DNA of 64,000 nt from Dyella flagellata (GTDB taxonomy: Bacteria; Pseudomonadota; Gammaproteobacteria; Xanthomonadales; Rhodanobacteraceae). The notes beneath the pieces were generated by a model. The model ran no database searches. It was given only the letters and a program-made list of their open reading frames with translations, and was not told the DNA's origin. Location: positions 1 to 64,000 of the forward strand of contig NZ_BSOA01000050.1 in the NCBI RefSeq assembly GCF_030160275.1. Reading direction: 5' to 3'. This document shows, piece by piece, positions 43,707-52,705 of this stretch. Position numbers and translations under genes: made by a program. Position 1 is the stretch's first letter; every line of letters starts with the position of its first letter.

Positions 43707-44851
43707 CCGTCGTTCCGCCGGTGGCTGAAACATCGTCGCCCAAGCCAGCTGTGAGGGCTCCCGTTGGCGTGGAAAAACAAATGCAGCAGGCGACACGCGG
43801 CGTCTATCGCCTGCATGGCCATCTGCGCGCCATCCGCGTAGCGCTCAATGCGTTGCTGATCCTCGCCCTGCTCTACACCGTCACCCTGGTCAAGGCGCTG
43901 ATCATCCCGCTGGTGCTGGCCGCCTTCATTGGCCTTGCCCTGAACCCGATCGTGGCGCGCGGTACCCGCCATCACATACCGCGTTGGCTAGGTGCGAGCG
44001 TGCTGATGGGCACGCTGATCACCGGCATCGTCGCCGGCATCAGCATGCTGACCCAGCCGGCGCTGGGCTGGCTGCATAGCGCGCCTTCGCAGATCCGCAG
44101 CTTCGTTCCCAAGCTGCAGCACTTCACGCGCCCGCTGGAAGCGGCCGGCCGCGCCACGCAGGCATTGGTCAATGGCCATCCGACCTTGTCTTCGGCACAG
44201 AATCCCGGTGATGTCGCGATCAGCGTGTGGGATGTGCTGGCGGGCGCACCCAAGGTTTTGGCGGCCGTGCTCACCGTGCTGCTGCTGGTGTATTTCTTCC
44301 TGGTCTACGGCGACCTCATCCTGCGCCGTCTGGTCGAGATCGCGCCCAACTTCGGCTACAAGCGCCATGCCGTAAGCATCGTGCGCGGCATCCAGACCGA
44401 AGTGTCGCGCTACATCCTCACCACGATCGTGATCAACGCAACGCTCGGCATCACCACCGCCGGCATGCTGTACCTGCTGCACATGCCCGACCCGTTGCTG
44501 TGGGGCACGGTGGCGATGTTCGCCAATTTCATTCCGTATGTCGGGGCGATCGTGACCACCACGACCTTGTTGTTCGTGGGGCTGATCCATTTCGAAGTGC
44601 TGGCAAATGCTTTGCTGCCAGCCTTGTGCTTCGCCGGCCTCACGGCGGTGGAAGGCAACTTGATTACGCCGATGATTCTGGGCCGGCGCATGCGCGTGAG
44701 CCCGATCGCCATCCTGATCTGGCTGCTGATCTGGGGCTGGCTGTGGGGTGTGCCCGGTGCCTTGCTGGCGGTGCCGATGCTGACCAGCGCGAAGCTGATT
44801 GCCGAACGCGTGCGCGGTTGGGAGTGGTTCGCGCGGATGGTGCAGCGCTGA
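43703..44851 (+). CDS. AI-2E-family transporter
   Basis: 382 residues. The seven or eight hydrophobic segments and the conserved GTVAMFANFIPYVGAIVTT (about 268-286) and LLAVPMLTSAKLIAE near the end match the family. Some members export signals, others Na+/H+; no substrate can be given. It is the last gene of the envelope operon, sharing ATGA with the YqjK-like gene. Confidence 0.92.
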   Translation: MTVVPPVAETSSPKPAVRAPVGVEKQMQQATRGVYRLHGHLRAIRVALNALLILALLYTVTLVKALIIPLVLAAFIGLALNPIVARGTRHHIPRWLGASVLMGTLITGIVAGISMLTQPALGWLHSAPSQIRSFVPKLQHFTRPLEAAGRATQALVNGHPTLSSAQNPGDVAISVWDVLAGAPKVLAAVLTVLLLVYFFLVYGDLILRRLVEIAPNFGYKRHAVSIVRGIQTEVSRYILTTIVINATLGITTAGMLYLLHMPDPLLWGTVAMFANFIPYVGAIVTTTTLLFVGLIHFEVLANALLPALCFAGLTAVEGNLITPMILGRRMRVSPIAILIWLLIWGWLWGVPGALLAVPMLTSAKLIAERVRGWEWFARMVQR

Positions 44852-44855
44852 AACA

Positions 44856-44931
44856 GCTACCGCTGGGATGCAATCCCAGCTTCCATGACTTACCAGTTGT
44901 CGAGCAAGCTGGGATTGGCATCCCAGCCTAC
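44856..44931. repeat. Paired REP units, left arm degenerate
   Basis: The left unit reads GCTACCGCTGGGATGCAATC with CCAGC and has lost its GTAG order. The right unit is intact and ends ATCCCAGCCTAC. Confidence 0.7.
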
Positions 44932-44957
44932 CCAAAACCAAAGCAAGCGAACCCTCT

Positions 44958-45908
44958 TCATTGCAATAACAGGTTGACCATCGCCGGTAAGCCAAGCCAA
45001 GCAGGACGGTTCAAGCAACGAGATGAAGAAATCGGCAGCGAAACCGCCGTGTTAGTGGTTACATCGGACACCGGGCATACCCAGTCGTGTACAAGGTAAA
45101 ACCTTATTGCTTGATTTTCTGCTTCGGTAGGCCTGATGTCATCGCGAACAACGGTATGCCCAAGGTGCTGCTCAAGTTCCAACAAATAGCCGAAGGTATC
45201 GGACATCATGATATGAGGTCGCGCCCATTCAGCCTCCGCTAGATCGCCTGCCAGAAAAAAAATCCTGTCTTGATTTGGCGCAGGGTTGGGAAGGACATCG
45301 TGACTCGCCTCAAACCCGGGATGATCCAAGCCCAGGGCATGACCCGTTAGATGTAGTAGGCGAGCAGTCAGATAGTTATCAATATAAACCTGCGCTGGGG
45401 TGTCACCAAAAAGGGGAAGCCTATTCCGAAGCTCGGCAGATATCCTCCTTGGAATGACGCTAATGGTATTGCGAGCTTCGCCAGCACCTGATCGATACGA
45501 ATCGATTTGCCCTTCCCCGAGAACTTCAGGGGGAAAATTGGTGCTTCTAGCCTCAAAAACCAGGTCAGCCTGCGTTGACAGGTTAACCCGCTCGAACGAA
45601 CACGTAGCCGGTTGTCCAGGTAGGACCGTAGCTGACCGCCATTGCTCCAATGCTCTTTGCACAAGAGCATCGCCATTTACAAAACGAACTGCGCCGCCTG
45701 CTGTTAGCTGGATGGGAATAGTGCTGAAGCCGGGCTCCACATAATAGCGGATCGGTATGGCGTGAAGTACGCAAATGCGATAATAAAGCGGCCCAACATC
45801 GGCATTTGATGCGGAAACCAAATTGCCATTGTGGGCGACGCAAGTTTCTGAAATTAAAAGAAAAATAGAAGCGACAAGGGTATAAAAAACGGTTTTACAA
45901 GAAATCAT
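44958..45908 (-). CDS. Exported matrixin-like protein with altered zinc motif
   Basis: 316 residues with a signal peptide (to about residue 25). The metzincin region reads HLTGHALGLDH (186-196): all three zinc histidines and the glycine are present, but the catalytic Glu of HExxH is Leu187. PHIMMSD (about 232) fits the Met-turn. It is probably a non-proteolytic zinc-binding relative, unless the change is an error. Codon use is less GC-rich than its neighbours, suggesting acquisition. It is flanked by a REP pair and a 386-base gap. Confidence 0.75.
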   Translation of the reverse strand: MISCKTVFYTLVASIFLLISETCVAHNGNLVSASNADVGPLYYRICVLHAIPIRYYVEPGFSTIPIQLTAGGAVRFVNGDALVQRALEQWRSATVLPGQPATCSFERVNLSTQADLVFEARSTNFPPEVLGEGQIDSYRSGAGEARNTISVIPRRISAELRNRLPLFGDTPAQVYIDNYLTARLLHLTGHALGLDHPGFEASHDVLPNPAPNQDRIFFLAGDLAEAEWARPHIMMSDTFGYLLELEQHLGHTVVRDDIRPTEAENQAIRFYLVHDWVCPVSDVTTNTAVSLPISSSRCLNRPAWLGLPAMVNLLLQ

Positions 45909-46294
45909 GAGACATGATTCGTGACAAATATGGGCTATAGATTAAGGCCAACATATTCATGGGGTATTTCATGCCGCACGATTGCGCTACAAATTCTTAC
46001 CGGAATCGGCGTCTTAGTCCGTGAGGCAATTCCAACTCGATGAATCGTTCTATTTCCCACGGCGAGACTAGGCATGGGGAGAACAGCTGGGTGCTCGTAG
46101 GGCTCGGCGAAAATTTCCTTGGACGGCCGAAGGTCTATGCCAGGACGACGGCTAGTTTTGGGGCAGCACCAGTGACGCCGATTTTTGCTGGACAGGCGGC
46201 AGCAAGAAGGTGAGGAGAAACCTCAGGAAGAGAAGCCCCGTGAATTGGGAGCTGAAGCAAACCCTCCCCTGCATGCGGCAGGGGAGGGTGAGGC
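45909..46294. other. Non-coding region with G/C-rich hairpin
   Basis: 386 bases without a supported gene; the left 60 bases are AT-rich and could hold the matrixin-like gene promoter. At 46261-46289 lies ACCCTCCCCTGC, five bases, GCAGGGGAGGGT, six bases after the end of the efflux operon. On the operon strand it is followed by TTTGCTT, so it may act as its terminator. Confidence 0.5.
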
Positions 46295-47731
46295 TTACGG
46301 TGTTTGGGCTACGTTCGCACACTTCGCGTCGTCGCAAGCTTGCCAACCGCCACCCAGTGCTTTGTACAAGGCCACCGCCCGCGTATCGATCGCGCTTTCC
46401 GACTGCGCCAGCGCATCCTCGGCGGCCAGCTGCACGCGTTCGGCGTCAAGCAATTCCAGGTAGCCGGTAGCGCCTTCCTGATAGCGCACACGCGCCAGCT
46501 CCGCCGCACGCCGGCTTTGCTGCGCCTGGGCGATCAACTGCTCCACCCGCCCATGCTCGGCGTTGTAGTTGCTGACGGCGTTGTCCACGTCCTCGATCGC
46601 TTGCAGCACGGTGCGTTGGTAATTCGCCTCGGCCGCATCGGCGCGCGCCTCAGTGGCGTGCAGTCTGGAGCGCACGCGTTCCACGTTCAGGCCGTTCCAG
46701 GTGATGCTAGGCATGTACGACCAGGCGCGTGAAGCCGGGCCGCCGAAGTCATTGCTGCGACCGGCCAGGAAGCCGACGAAGCCACCCAGGGTGATATGCG
46801 GAAAGAAATCCGCCTTGGCCACACCGATACGTGCGGTGGCCGCGGCATATTCCCGTTCCGCGATGCGCACGTCGGGACGGCGTGCGAGCACATCACCGTC
46901 TTCGCCAATCGGCAACACGGTGGCGATCGGCTTGAAGGTGGTGGGCGACACATCGACTTCCAGCTCGCCCGGGCGTTCGCCCAGCAGCACCGCCAAGCGG
47001 TACTCGTACGCGCGGGTTTGCGCGTCCAGTACCGGCAACTGCGCCTTGGCCGCGCTGAGCTGCGCGCTGGCGCTCGCCACATCCTGCTCCGAGGCCGTGC
47101 CGATCTGCGCTCGCGCGCCGATCAGCTTGAGCGAGTCCGCCTGGTTGGCGATATTGCGCTGGGCAATTGCCAGGCGCTGTTGCGTGCCGCGCAATTCAAA
47201 ATAATTGCGCGCCACTTCCGCAAACAGGCTTACCTGCGCATCGTGCATCGAGGCTTCGCTGGCGCCCAGGTCGCCACGCGCGGCTTCCACCGAGCGGCGG
47301 ATGCCGCCGAACAGGTCCACTTCCCACGAGGCATCGAAGCCGGCCTGATAGCTATCGACGGATAGACGCTGTGCCGTGCCAAAGCCGGGTTGCTGCTCGC
47401 GTGAGCGCTGGAAATCGATGGTCGTATCGATGGTCGGAATCTGGTCCGACTTCGCCGTGCCGAGCAGCGCGCGCGACTCGGCCAGCCGTGCCCGCGCAAT
47501 ACGCAGATCAAGGCTACCCTTGGCCGCGCGCTGGATCAGCCCATCCAGCACCGGATCATTGAATTGCTTCCACCAGGCGGCCTGGAACTGCGTGTGGCTT
47601 TCGCGCGCCGCATCGATGTTCTGCACGTTGGCCGGCTGGGTGTTCGGGGTTTTGTAATCCGGCCCCACGCTGACGCAACCGGCCAGCGCGAGTGCCGCAA
47701 ACAACGTGGTATTACGCAGAAAACTTATCAT
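46295..47731 (-). CDS. Outer-membrane efflux lipoprotein (NodT/OprN type)
   Basis: 478 residues. The lipobox LAGC lies near residue 18, then VSVGPDYKTP, the usual opening of NodT-family channels. Two repeats of the TolC fold follow: a helical RLAESRALLGTAKSDQIP first and PDVRIAEREYAAATARIGVAKADFFP second. It forms the outer-membrane duct for the RND pump encoded one base upstream. The end has the hairpin described at 46261. Confidence 0.94.
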   Translation of the reverse strand: MISFLRNTTLFAALALAGCVSVGPDYKTPNTQPANVQNIDAARESHTQFQAAWWKQFNDPVLDGLIQRAAKGSLDLRIARARLAESRALLGTAKSDQIPTIDTTIDFQRSREQQPGFGTAQRLSVDSYQAGFDASWEVDLFGGIRRSVEAARGDLGASEASMHDAQVSLFAEVARNYFELRGTQQRLAIAQRNIANQADSLKLIGARAQIGTASEQDVASASAQLSAAKAQLPVLDAQTRAYEYRLAVLLGERPGELEVDVSPTTFKPIATVLPIGEDGDVLARRPDVRIAEREYAAATARIGVAKADFFPHITLGGFVGFLAGRSNDFGGPASRAWSYMPSITWNGLNVERVRSRLHATEARADAAEANYQRTVLQAIEDVDNAVSNYNAEHGRVEQLIAQAQQSRRAAELARVRYQEGATGYLELLDAERVQLAAEDALAQSESAIDTRAVALYKALGGGWQACDDAKCANVAQTP

Positions 47732-47732
47732 C

Positions 47733-50700
47733 TCAATGCCCCTCCAAGGCGGGCAAGTTGGATGCATGCTGCTTCTTGCGCGCTTCACGGCGTTCCACCA
47801 TGGCGCGGATCAGCACGTAGAACAGCGGGGTATAGATCAGGCCGAAGATGGTCACGCCCAGCATGCCGGAGAACACCGCCACGCCCATCGCATGACGCAT
47901 TTCCGCACCGGCGCCGTGCGAGGTCACCAGCGGCACCACGCCCATGATGAAGGCGATCGAGGTCATCAGGATCGGACGCAAGCGCAGGCGAGCTGCTTCA
48001 AGTACTGCGTCATAGCGCGTCATGCCTTCATGCTGGCGCTCGCGAGCGAATTCCACGATCAGGATCGCGTTCTTGCACGCCAGCCCCACCAGCACGATCA
48101 GGCCGATCTGGGTGAAGATGTTGTTGTCGCCGCCCGACAGCCACACACCGGCGATCGCGGACAGCAGCACCATCGGCACGATCAGGATCACCGCCAGCGG
48201 CAGCGACCAGCTCTCGTACAGCGAGGACAGCACGAAGAACACCAGCAGCACGCACAACGGGAACACGAGGATGGCGGTGTTGCCGGCCAGGATCTGCTGG
48301 TAGGTCAGCTCGGTCCACTCAAAGCTCATGCCGTTTGGCAGGTTATCCTTTGCCAGTTTCTCCATCGCCGCCTGCGCCTGGCCCGAGCTGAAGCCAGGGG
48401 CCGGACCGCCGTTGATTTCCGCGGTGATGTAGCCGTTGTAATGCTGCACACGCTCCAGGCCGGCCGTATGACGCACCGTCACGAACGAACCCAGCGGCAC
48501 CATCTCGCCTTTGTTGTTGCGCGTCTTCAGTTGCAGGATGTCCTCCGCCTGGTGGCGGAAGGCCGGCTCGGCCGAGACGTTGACCTGGTACACGCGGCCG
48601 AAACGGTTGAAGTCGTTCACGTACAGCGAGCCGAGGTAGGCCTGCAGGGTTTCGTTGGCATCGCTCAGGTCGATGCCTTCGGCCTTCGCCTTCTCGCGAT
48701 TCACGTCCGCGTCGACCTGCGGCACGCTCACCTGGTAGCTGGAGAACAGCCCCGCCAAGGCCGGCACTTTGCGGCTCTGCATCACCAGGTTCTGCGTCTG
48801 CTTGTACAGCTCGTCGAAACCGAGCTGGCCACGATCCTCGATCTGGATGCGGAAACCGCCGATGGTGCCCAGGCCCTGCACGGGCGGCGGCGGGAAGATG
48901 GCGATGTAGGCGTCCTGGATGCCGGCGAACTTCTGGTTCAAGGCCATGGCGATCGCGCCGGCGGAGAGCGACGGATCACGGCGCTCCTCGAACGGCTTGA
49001 GCGGCACGAACACGATGCCCGCGTTGGTGGCATTGGTGAAGCCGTTGATCGACAGGCCCGGGAACGCCACCGCGTTCTGCACGCCGGGTTGTTTTAGCGC
49101 GATCGCCGACATGCGGCGGATCACGTCTTCCGTGCGATCCAGCGAAGAAGCATCCGGCAGCTGTGCGAACGCCACCAGGTATTGCTTGTCCTGCTGCGGC
49201 ACGAAGCCGGTTGGCACGTGATAGAAACCGAAGCCTGCCAGCGCGATCAGGCCGACATACAGCACTAACGCCACCGGTCCCGTGCCCACGATGCGGCGCA
49301 CACCACCGACGTAGCGGTCCGCACTGCGTTTGAAGAAACGATTGAACGGACGGAACAGCCAGCCCAGCGCCTTTTCCATCAGGATGGAGACGCGGTCCTT
49401 CGGCGCATCGTGACCCTTCAGCAGCACCGCGGCGAGCGCCGGGCTCAGGCTGAGCGAATTGAAGGCCGAGATCACCGTGGAGATGGCGATGGTCAACGCG
49501 AACTGGCGGTAGAACTGGCCGGTGAGGCCGCTGATGAAGGCGGTCGGGATGAACACCGCGCACAGCACCAGGGCGGTGGCGATGATCGGTCCGGTCACCT
49601 CGTTCATGGCGCGGCGCGTGGCTTCGCGTGGCGTATGGCCCAGCTCGATGTTGCGCTCGACGTTCTCCACCACCACGATCGCATCGTCCACCACGATGCC
49701 GATCGCCAGCACCAGGCCGAACAGTGACAGCGCGTTGAGCGAGAAGCCGGCCACATACATGACCGCGAATGTGCCGATCAGGGAGACCGGCACGGCGACC
49801 AGCGGGATCACCGAGGCGCGCCAGGTCTGCAGGAACAGGATCACCACCAGCACGACCAGGAAGATCGCTTCCACCAGTGTATGCGCCACCGCTTCGATCG
49901 AGCCGCGCACGAACACCGTGGGGTCGTACACGATCTGGTAGCCGACGCCCTGCGGGAACTCCTTGCTCAGCTCCTTCATCGTGGCGCGCACTTCGTTGGA
50001 GATCTGGATGGCGTTGGAGCCAGGGCGCGCAAAGATCGGAATCGCCACCGCCGGCTGGTTATCCAACAAGCTGCGCAGCGCGTACTGATTGGAGCCCAGC
50101 TCGATGCGGGCGACATCGCGCAGATGCACCACGCTGCCGTCCGAATCGGTGCGTACGATGATGTTGCCGAATTCCTCGGTGGTGCTGAGGCGGCCCTGCG
50201 TGTGGATATTGAGCTGGAAGTCCGTGTTGCCCGGCACCGGCGGCGCATTCAAAGCGCCTGCGGCCACGGCGACGTTCTGCTCCTGGATCGCATGCACGAT
50301 GTCGCCGGTGGTCATGTTGCGCTGGGCCAGTTTGTTGGGGTCCAGCCACACACGCATGCTGTATTCGCCGGCGCCGAACAACTGCACGTCGCCCACGCCA
50401 TCGAGGCGCAGCAGGGTGTCCCTGATGTGCAAACGCGCGTAGTTCGACAGGTAGAGCATGTCGTAACGGTTATCCGGCGAAGTCAGGTGCACGACCATGG
50501 TCAGGTCGGGCGAACTCTTCTGCGTGGTGACACCCAGGCGCTGCACTTCTTCGGGCAGGCGTGGCAGGGCTTGTGACACGCGGTTCTGCACTTCCACCTG
50601 CGCATTGTTCAGGTCGGTGCCTAGTGCGAAAGTAACGGTCAGCGTCATCTGGCCGTCGCTGGTCGCCTGCGAGGACGAATACAGCATGCCCTCCACGCCG

Positions 50701-50918
50701 TTGATCTGTTCTTCCAGCGGGGTGGCCACGGTTTCGCCGATCACCTCCGGGCTGGCGCCCGGATAGTTGGCGTGCACCACCACCGTGGGCGGCACCACTT
50801 CGGGGTATTCGCTGATCGGCAGCTTGAACACCGCAATGCTGCCCGCGATCACGAAGATCAGCGAGAGCACCGCGGCCATGATCGGCCGGTCGACGAAAAA
50901 CTGTGCGATGTTTTTCAT
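47733..50918 (-). CDS. RND multidrug efflux pump inner-membrane subunit (MexF-like)
   Basis: 1061 residues, close to MexF in length. It begins MKNIAQFFVDRPIMAAVLS; the proton relay Asp pair is in GIVVDDAIVVVEN (about 410). ISEYPEVVPPTVVV and LGVTTQKSSP resemble the MexF branch of the HAE1 family. It takes substrates from periplasm or membrane and expels them with the adaptor at 51119 and the channel at 46295. Three adjacent genes and a divergent LysR match the MexT-MexEF-OprN plan. The start at 50918 is set by the family opening. Confidence 0.95.
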   Translation of the reverse strand: MKNIAQFFVDRPIMAAVLSLIFVIAGSIAVFKLPISEYPEVVPPTVVVHANYPGASPEVIGETVATPLEEQINGVEGMLYSSSQATSDGQMTLTVTFALGTDLNNAQVEVQNRVSQALPRLPEEVQRLGVTTQKSSPDLTMVVHLTSPDNRYDMLYLSNYARLHIRDTLLRLDGVGDVQLFGAGEYSMRVWLDPNKLAQRNMTTGDIVHAIQEQNVAVAAGALNAPPVPGNTDFQLNIHTQGRLSTTEEFGNIIVRTDSDGSVVHLRDVARIELGSNQYALRSLLDNQPAVAIPIFARPGSNAIQISNEVRATMKELSKEFPQGVGYQIVYDPTVFVRGSIEAVAHTLVEAIFLVVLVVILFLQTWRASVIPLVAVPVSLIGTFAVMYVAGFSLNALSLFGLVLAIGIVVDDAIVVVENVERNIELGHTPREATRRAMNEVTGPIIATALVLCAVFIPTAFISGLTGQFYRQFALTIAISTVISAFNSLSLSPALAAVLLKGHDAPKDRVSILMEKALGWLFRPFNRFFKRSADRYVGGVRRIVGTGPVALVLYVGLIALAGFGFYHVPTGFVPQQDKQYLVAFAQLPDASSLDRTEDVIRRMSAIALKQPGVQNAVAFPGLSINGFTNATNAGIVFVPLKPFEERRDPSLSAGAIAMALNQKFAGIQDAYIAIFPPPPVQGLGTIGGFRIQIEDRGQLGFDELYKQTQNLVMQSRKVPALAGLFSSYQVSVPQVDADVNREKAKAEGIDLSDANETLQAYLGSLYVNDFNRFGRVYQVNVSAEPAFRHQAEDILQLKTRNNKGEMVPLGSFVTVRHTAGLERVQHYNGYITAEINGGPAPGFSSGQAQAAMEKLAKDNLPNGMSFEWTELTYQQILAGNTAILVFPLCVLLVFFVLSSLYESWSLPLAVILIVPMVLLSAIAGVWLSGGDNNIFTQIGLIVLVGLACKNAILIVEFARERQHEGMTRYDAVLEAARLRLRPILMTSIAFIMGVVPLVTSHGAGAEMRHAMGVAVFSGMLGVTIFGLIYTPLFYVLIRAMVERREARKKQHASNLPALEGH

Positions 50919-50985
50919 GTCAGTTCTCGAATTCATTTGCATGACGCATGCGCCAAACAGTTGGCAGATGCGCGAACCTACTGCT

Positions 50986-51109
50986 CCCTCCCCTACGTGC
51001 AGTAGGGAAGGGTTGGGGTGGGTGTAGCCCACCATCTCGCGGTGAACTCATGGTGTGCGGCAAGCGCAGGCAACCCCACCCCGACCTTCCCCTGCTCACA
51101 GGGGAGGGA
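50986..51109. repeat. Two G/C-rich hairpins between adaptor and pump genes
   Basis: CCCTCCCCTAC (50986-50996) with GTAGGGAAGGG (51002-51012), and ACCTTCCCCTG (51084-51094) with CAGGGGAGGGA (51099-51109). They belong to the same family as 5103 and 46261. The two units are inverted relative to each other, so a larger fold is possible. They may tune the pump transcript relative to the adaptor. Confidence 0.65.
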
Positions 51110-51118
51110 GCAAGGGCG

Positions 51119-52381
51119 TCAGCCCTGCGAGTGCTTCTGCACGTGCTTGTTATCCGCTTGCGCGGTACGCGCATCCTTGCCATCCGGATTCGTCTCGGCG
51201 GCATCCACCAGCGCCTTGTCCTGCGCATCCAGGCGGTAATCCATCACGACCTGCTGCGGATTCACTTCCGCACCCGGGCGCACATGCTGCAAGCCGTTCA
51301 CCACCACCACGTCGCCGGCGTTGAGGCCGTCATCGATTACACGCAGGCCATGGAACAGCGGACCAACGTCAACCTTGCGGTACTGCACCTTGTGCTGACC
51401 ATCCACCACGTAGACGAACTGGTTGCTCAGGTCCGTGCCCACGGCGCGATCGTCGATCAGTACGCGCGGACGCGGCTGGCCAGCCTGCAAGTGCATGCGC
51501 GCATACAAGCCGGGCGTGAGCAGGCCGTTTTCCTCGTCGAACACGGCGCGCAAACGCATCGTGCCTGAGCCGGGGCGTACCTGGTTGTCGACGAAGTCGA
51601 TGCGGCCCTCATGCGGATAGCCCTGCTCGTCGGCCAAGCCCATGGCCGCTTCGATGCGTGGCGCGCGGCCGTTCTTGATCGCGTCGCGACGCAGGCGATC
51701 GAGCTTGAGCCAGGTCTGCTCATCCACGTCGAAATACGCGTAGATGGGATTGACCGAGACCACGCTGGTCAGCACGTCGGAGCTGGATACCAGGTTGCCC
51801 GGTTGAATGCGCGCGTTGCTTACGTGGCCGTCGATCGGTGCACGCACCTGGGTCCAGTCGAGATTGAGCTTGGCCGTGGCCAGCGCCGCGATGGAAGCTT
51901 CCAGCGTGGCCTTGGCGCTTTGCTCGGCGGTGTTCTGGCTGTCAGCTTCCTCTTGCGAAACCGCATGCTGCGCGAGCAGGCGGCGCGCACGGTCCGCGTT
52001 GGCCTGGGCCAGCGCGAGTTGCGCTTTGGACTGTGCGGCGTTGGCTGTCAGCCGATCGACTTCGGCCTGGAACGGACGCGGGTCGATCACGAACAGTACG
52101 TCGCCCTTGCGCACCTCGGTGCCTTCCTTGAAGTGCACGGAGTCCACATAGCCGCTTACGCGCGGACGCACGTCGACGGTATCGACGGCCTGCAACTGAC
52201 CGGTGAAGTCGGCGCTGTCGCTGACCGGGCGTACCATCACCGGGGCCACGGTTACTTCAGGCGGGCCCCCCTGTCCGTTGGCGGCCTGGGCATGGGCGCT
52301 GCCGCCATGGCTGCCCAGCAGTGCCCAACTGCCGGCAATAGCTGCTACGACCAGGCTGGCCAGGATTGCTTTCTTCAACAT
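51119..52381 (-). CDS. RND efflux periplasmic adaptor (MexE-like)
   Basis: 420 residues with a signal/anchor (about 5-30). Barrel-sandwich, hairpin and beta-barrel parts are visible: GYVDSVHFKEGTEVRKGDVLFVIDPRPF (lipoyl-like half) and later LDWTQVRAPIDGHVS. It joins the pump to the outer-membrane channel. GGGAG lies six bases before ATG 52381. It is the first gene of the operon, divergent from the LysR gene. Confidence 0.93.
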   Translation of the reverse strand: MLKKAILASLVVAAIAGSWALLGSHGGSAHAQAANGQGGPPEVTVAPVMVRPVSDSADFTGQLQAVDTVDVRPRVSGYVDSVHFKEGTEVRKGDVLFVIDPRPFQAEVDRLTANAAQSKAQLALAQANADRARRLLAQHAVSQEEADSQNTAEQSAKATLEASIAALATAKLNLDWTQVRAPIDGHVSNARIQPGNLVSSSDVLTSVVSVNPIYAYFDVDEQTWLKLDRLRRDAIKNGRAPRIEAAMGLADEQGYPHEGRIDFVDNQVRPGSGTMRLRAVFDEENGLLTPGLYARMHLQAGQPRPRVLIDDRAVGTDLSNQFVYVVDGQHKVQYRKVDVGPLFHGLRVIDDGLNAGDVVVVNGLQHVRPGAEVNPQQVVMDYRLDAQDKALVDAAETNPDGKDARTAQADNKHVQKHSQG

Positions 52382-52705
52382 CACTCGCTCCCATTTTTGT
52401 CAGATGCCGGGGAAAGGGCTCTCCTGCGCTTTCCAAAGCGCCATGCCGCGCGGATGCGCGGGCACGACCACAGCGAAATCAAGCATTTACACGACCTGGG
52501 TTCGCTTCAGGCCATCCCGGGCCAGGCTGACAGGTAAAGCCGATGCCATGTCAGGCTTCTCTTGTCGCAGTGCAGCAAGATAGCGACGGAACGAATAATG
52601 GGTATACCGTACAGTTTAGAAAATCCGTTTCTTGCGCAAGCCACTCGTGACTTGGAGTCACGAGTGAGCACATAATGAGCAACAGTCTGTCGTTTGGATC
52701 GTGCT
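52382..52705. promoter_or_regulatory. Divergent control region of efflux operon and LysR gene
   Basis: 324 bases. The most striking element is a perfect 11-base inverted repeat at 52642-52666: CACTCGTGACT, TGG, AGTCACGAGTG, about 40 bases before the LysR start. It is the likely operator. The rest shows no gene. Confidence 0.6.

Noticed and set aside
46152-46346. Small minus-strand frame after the efflux operon
   Set aside because: It spans the G/C-rich hairpin and the operon's end, and has no ribosome-binding site or recognisable protein.
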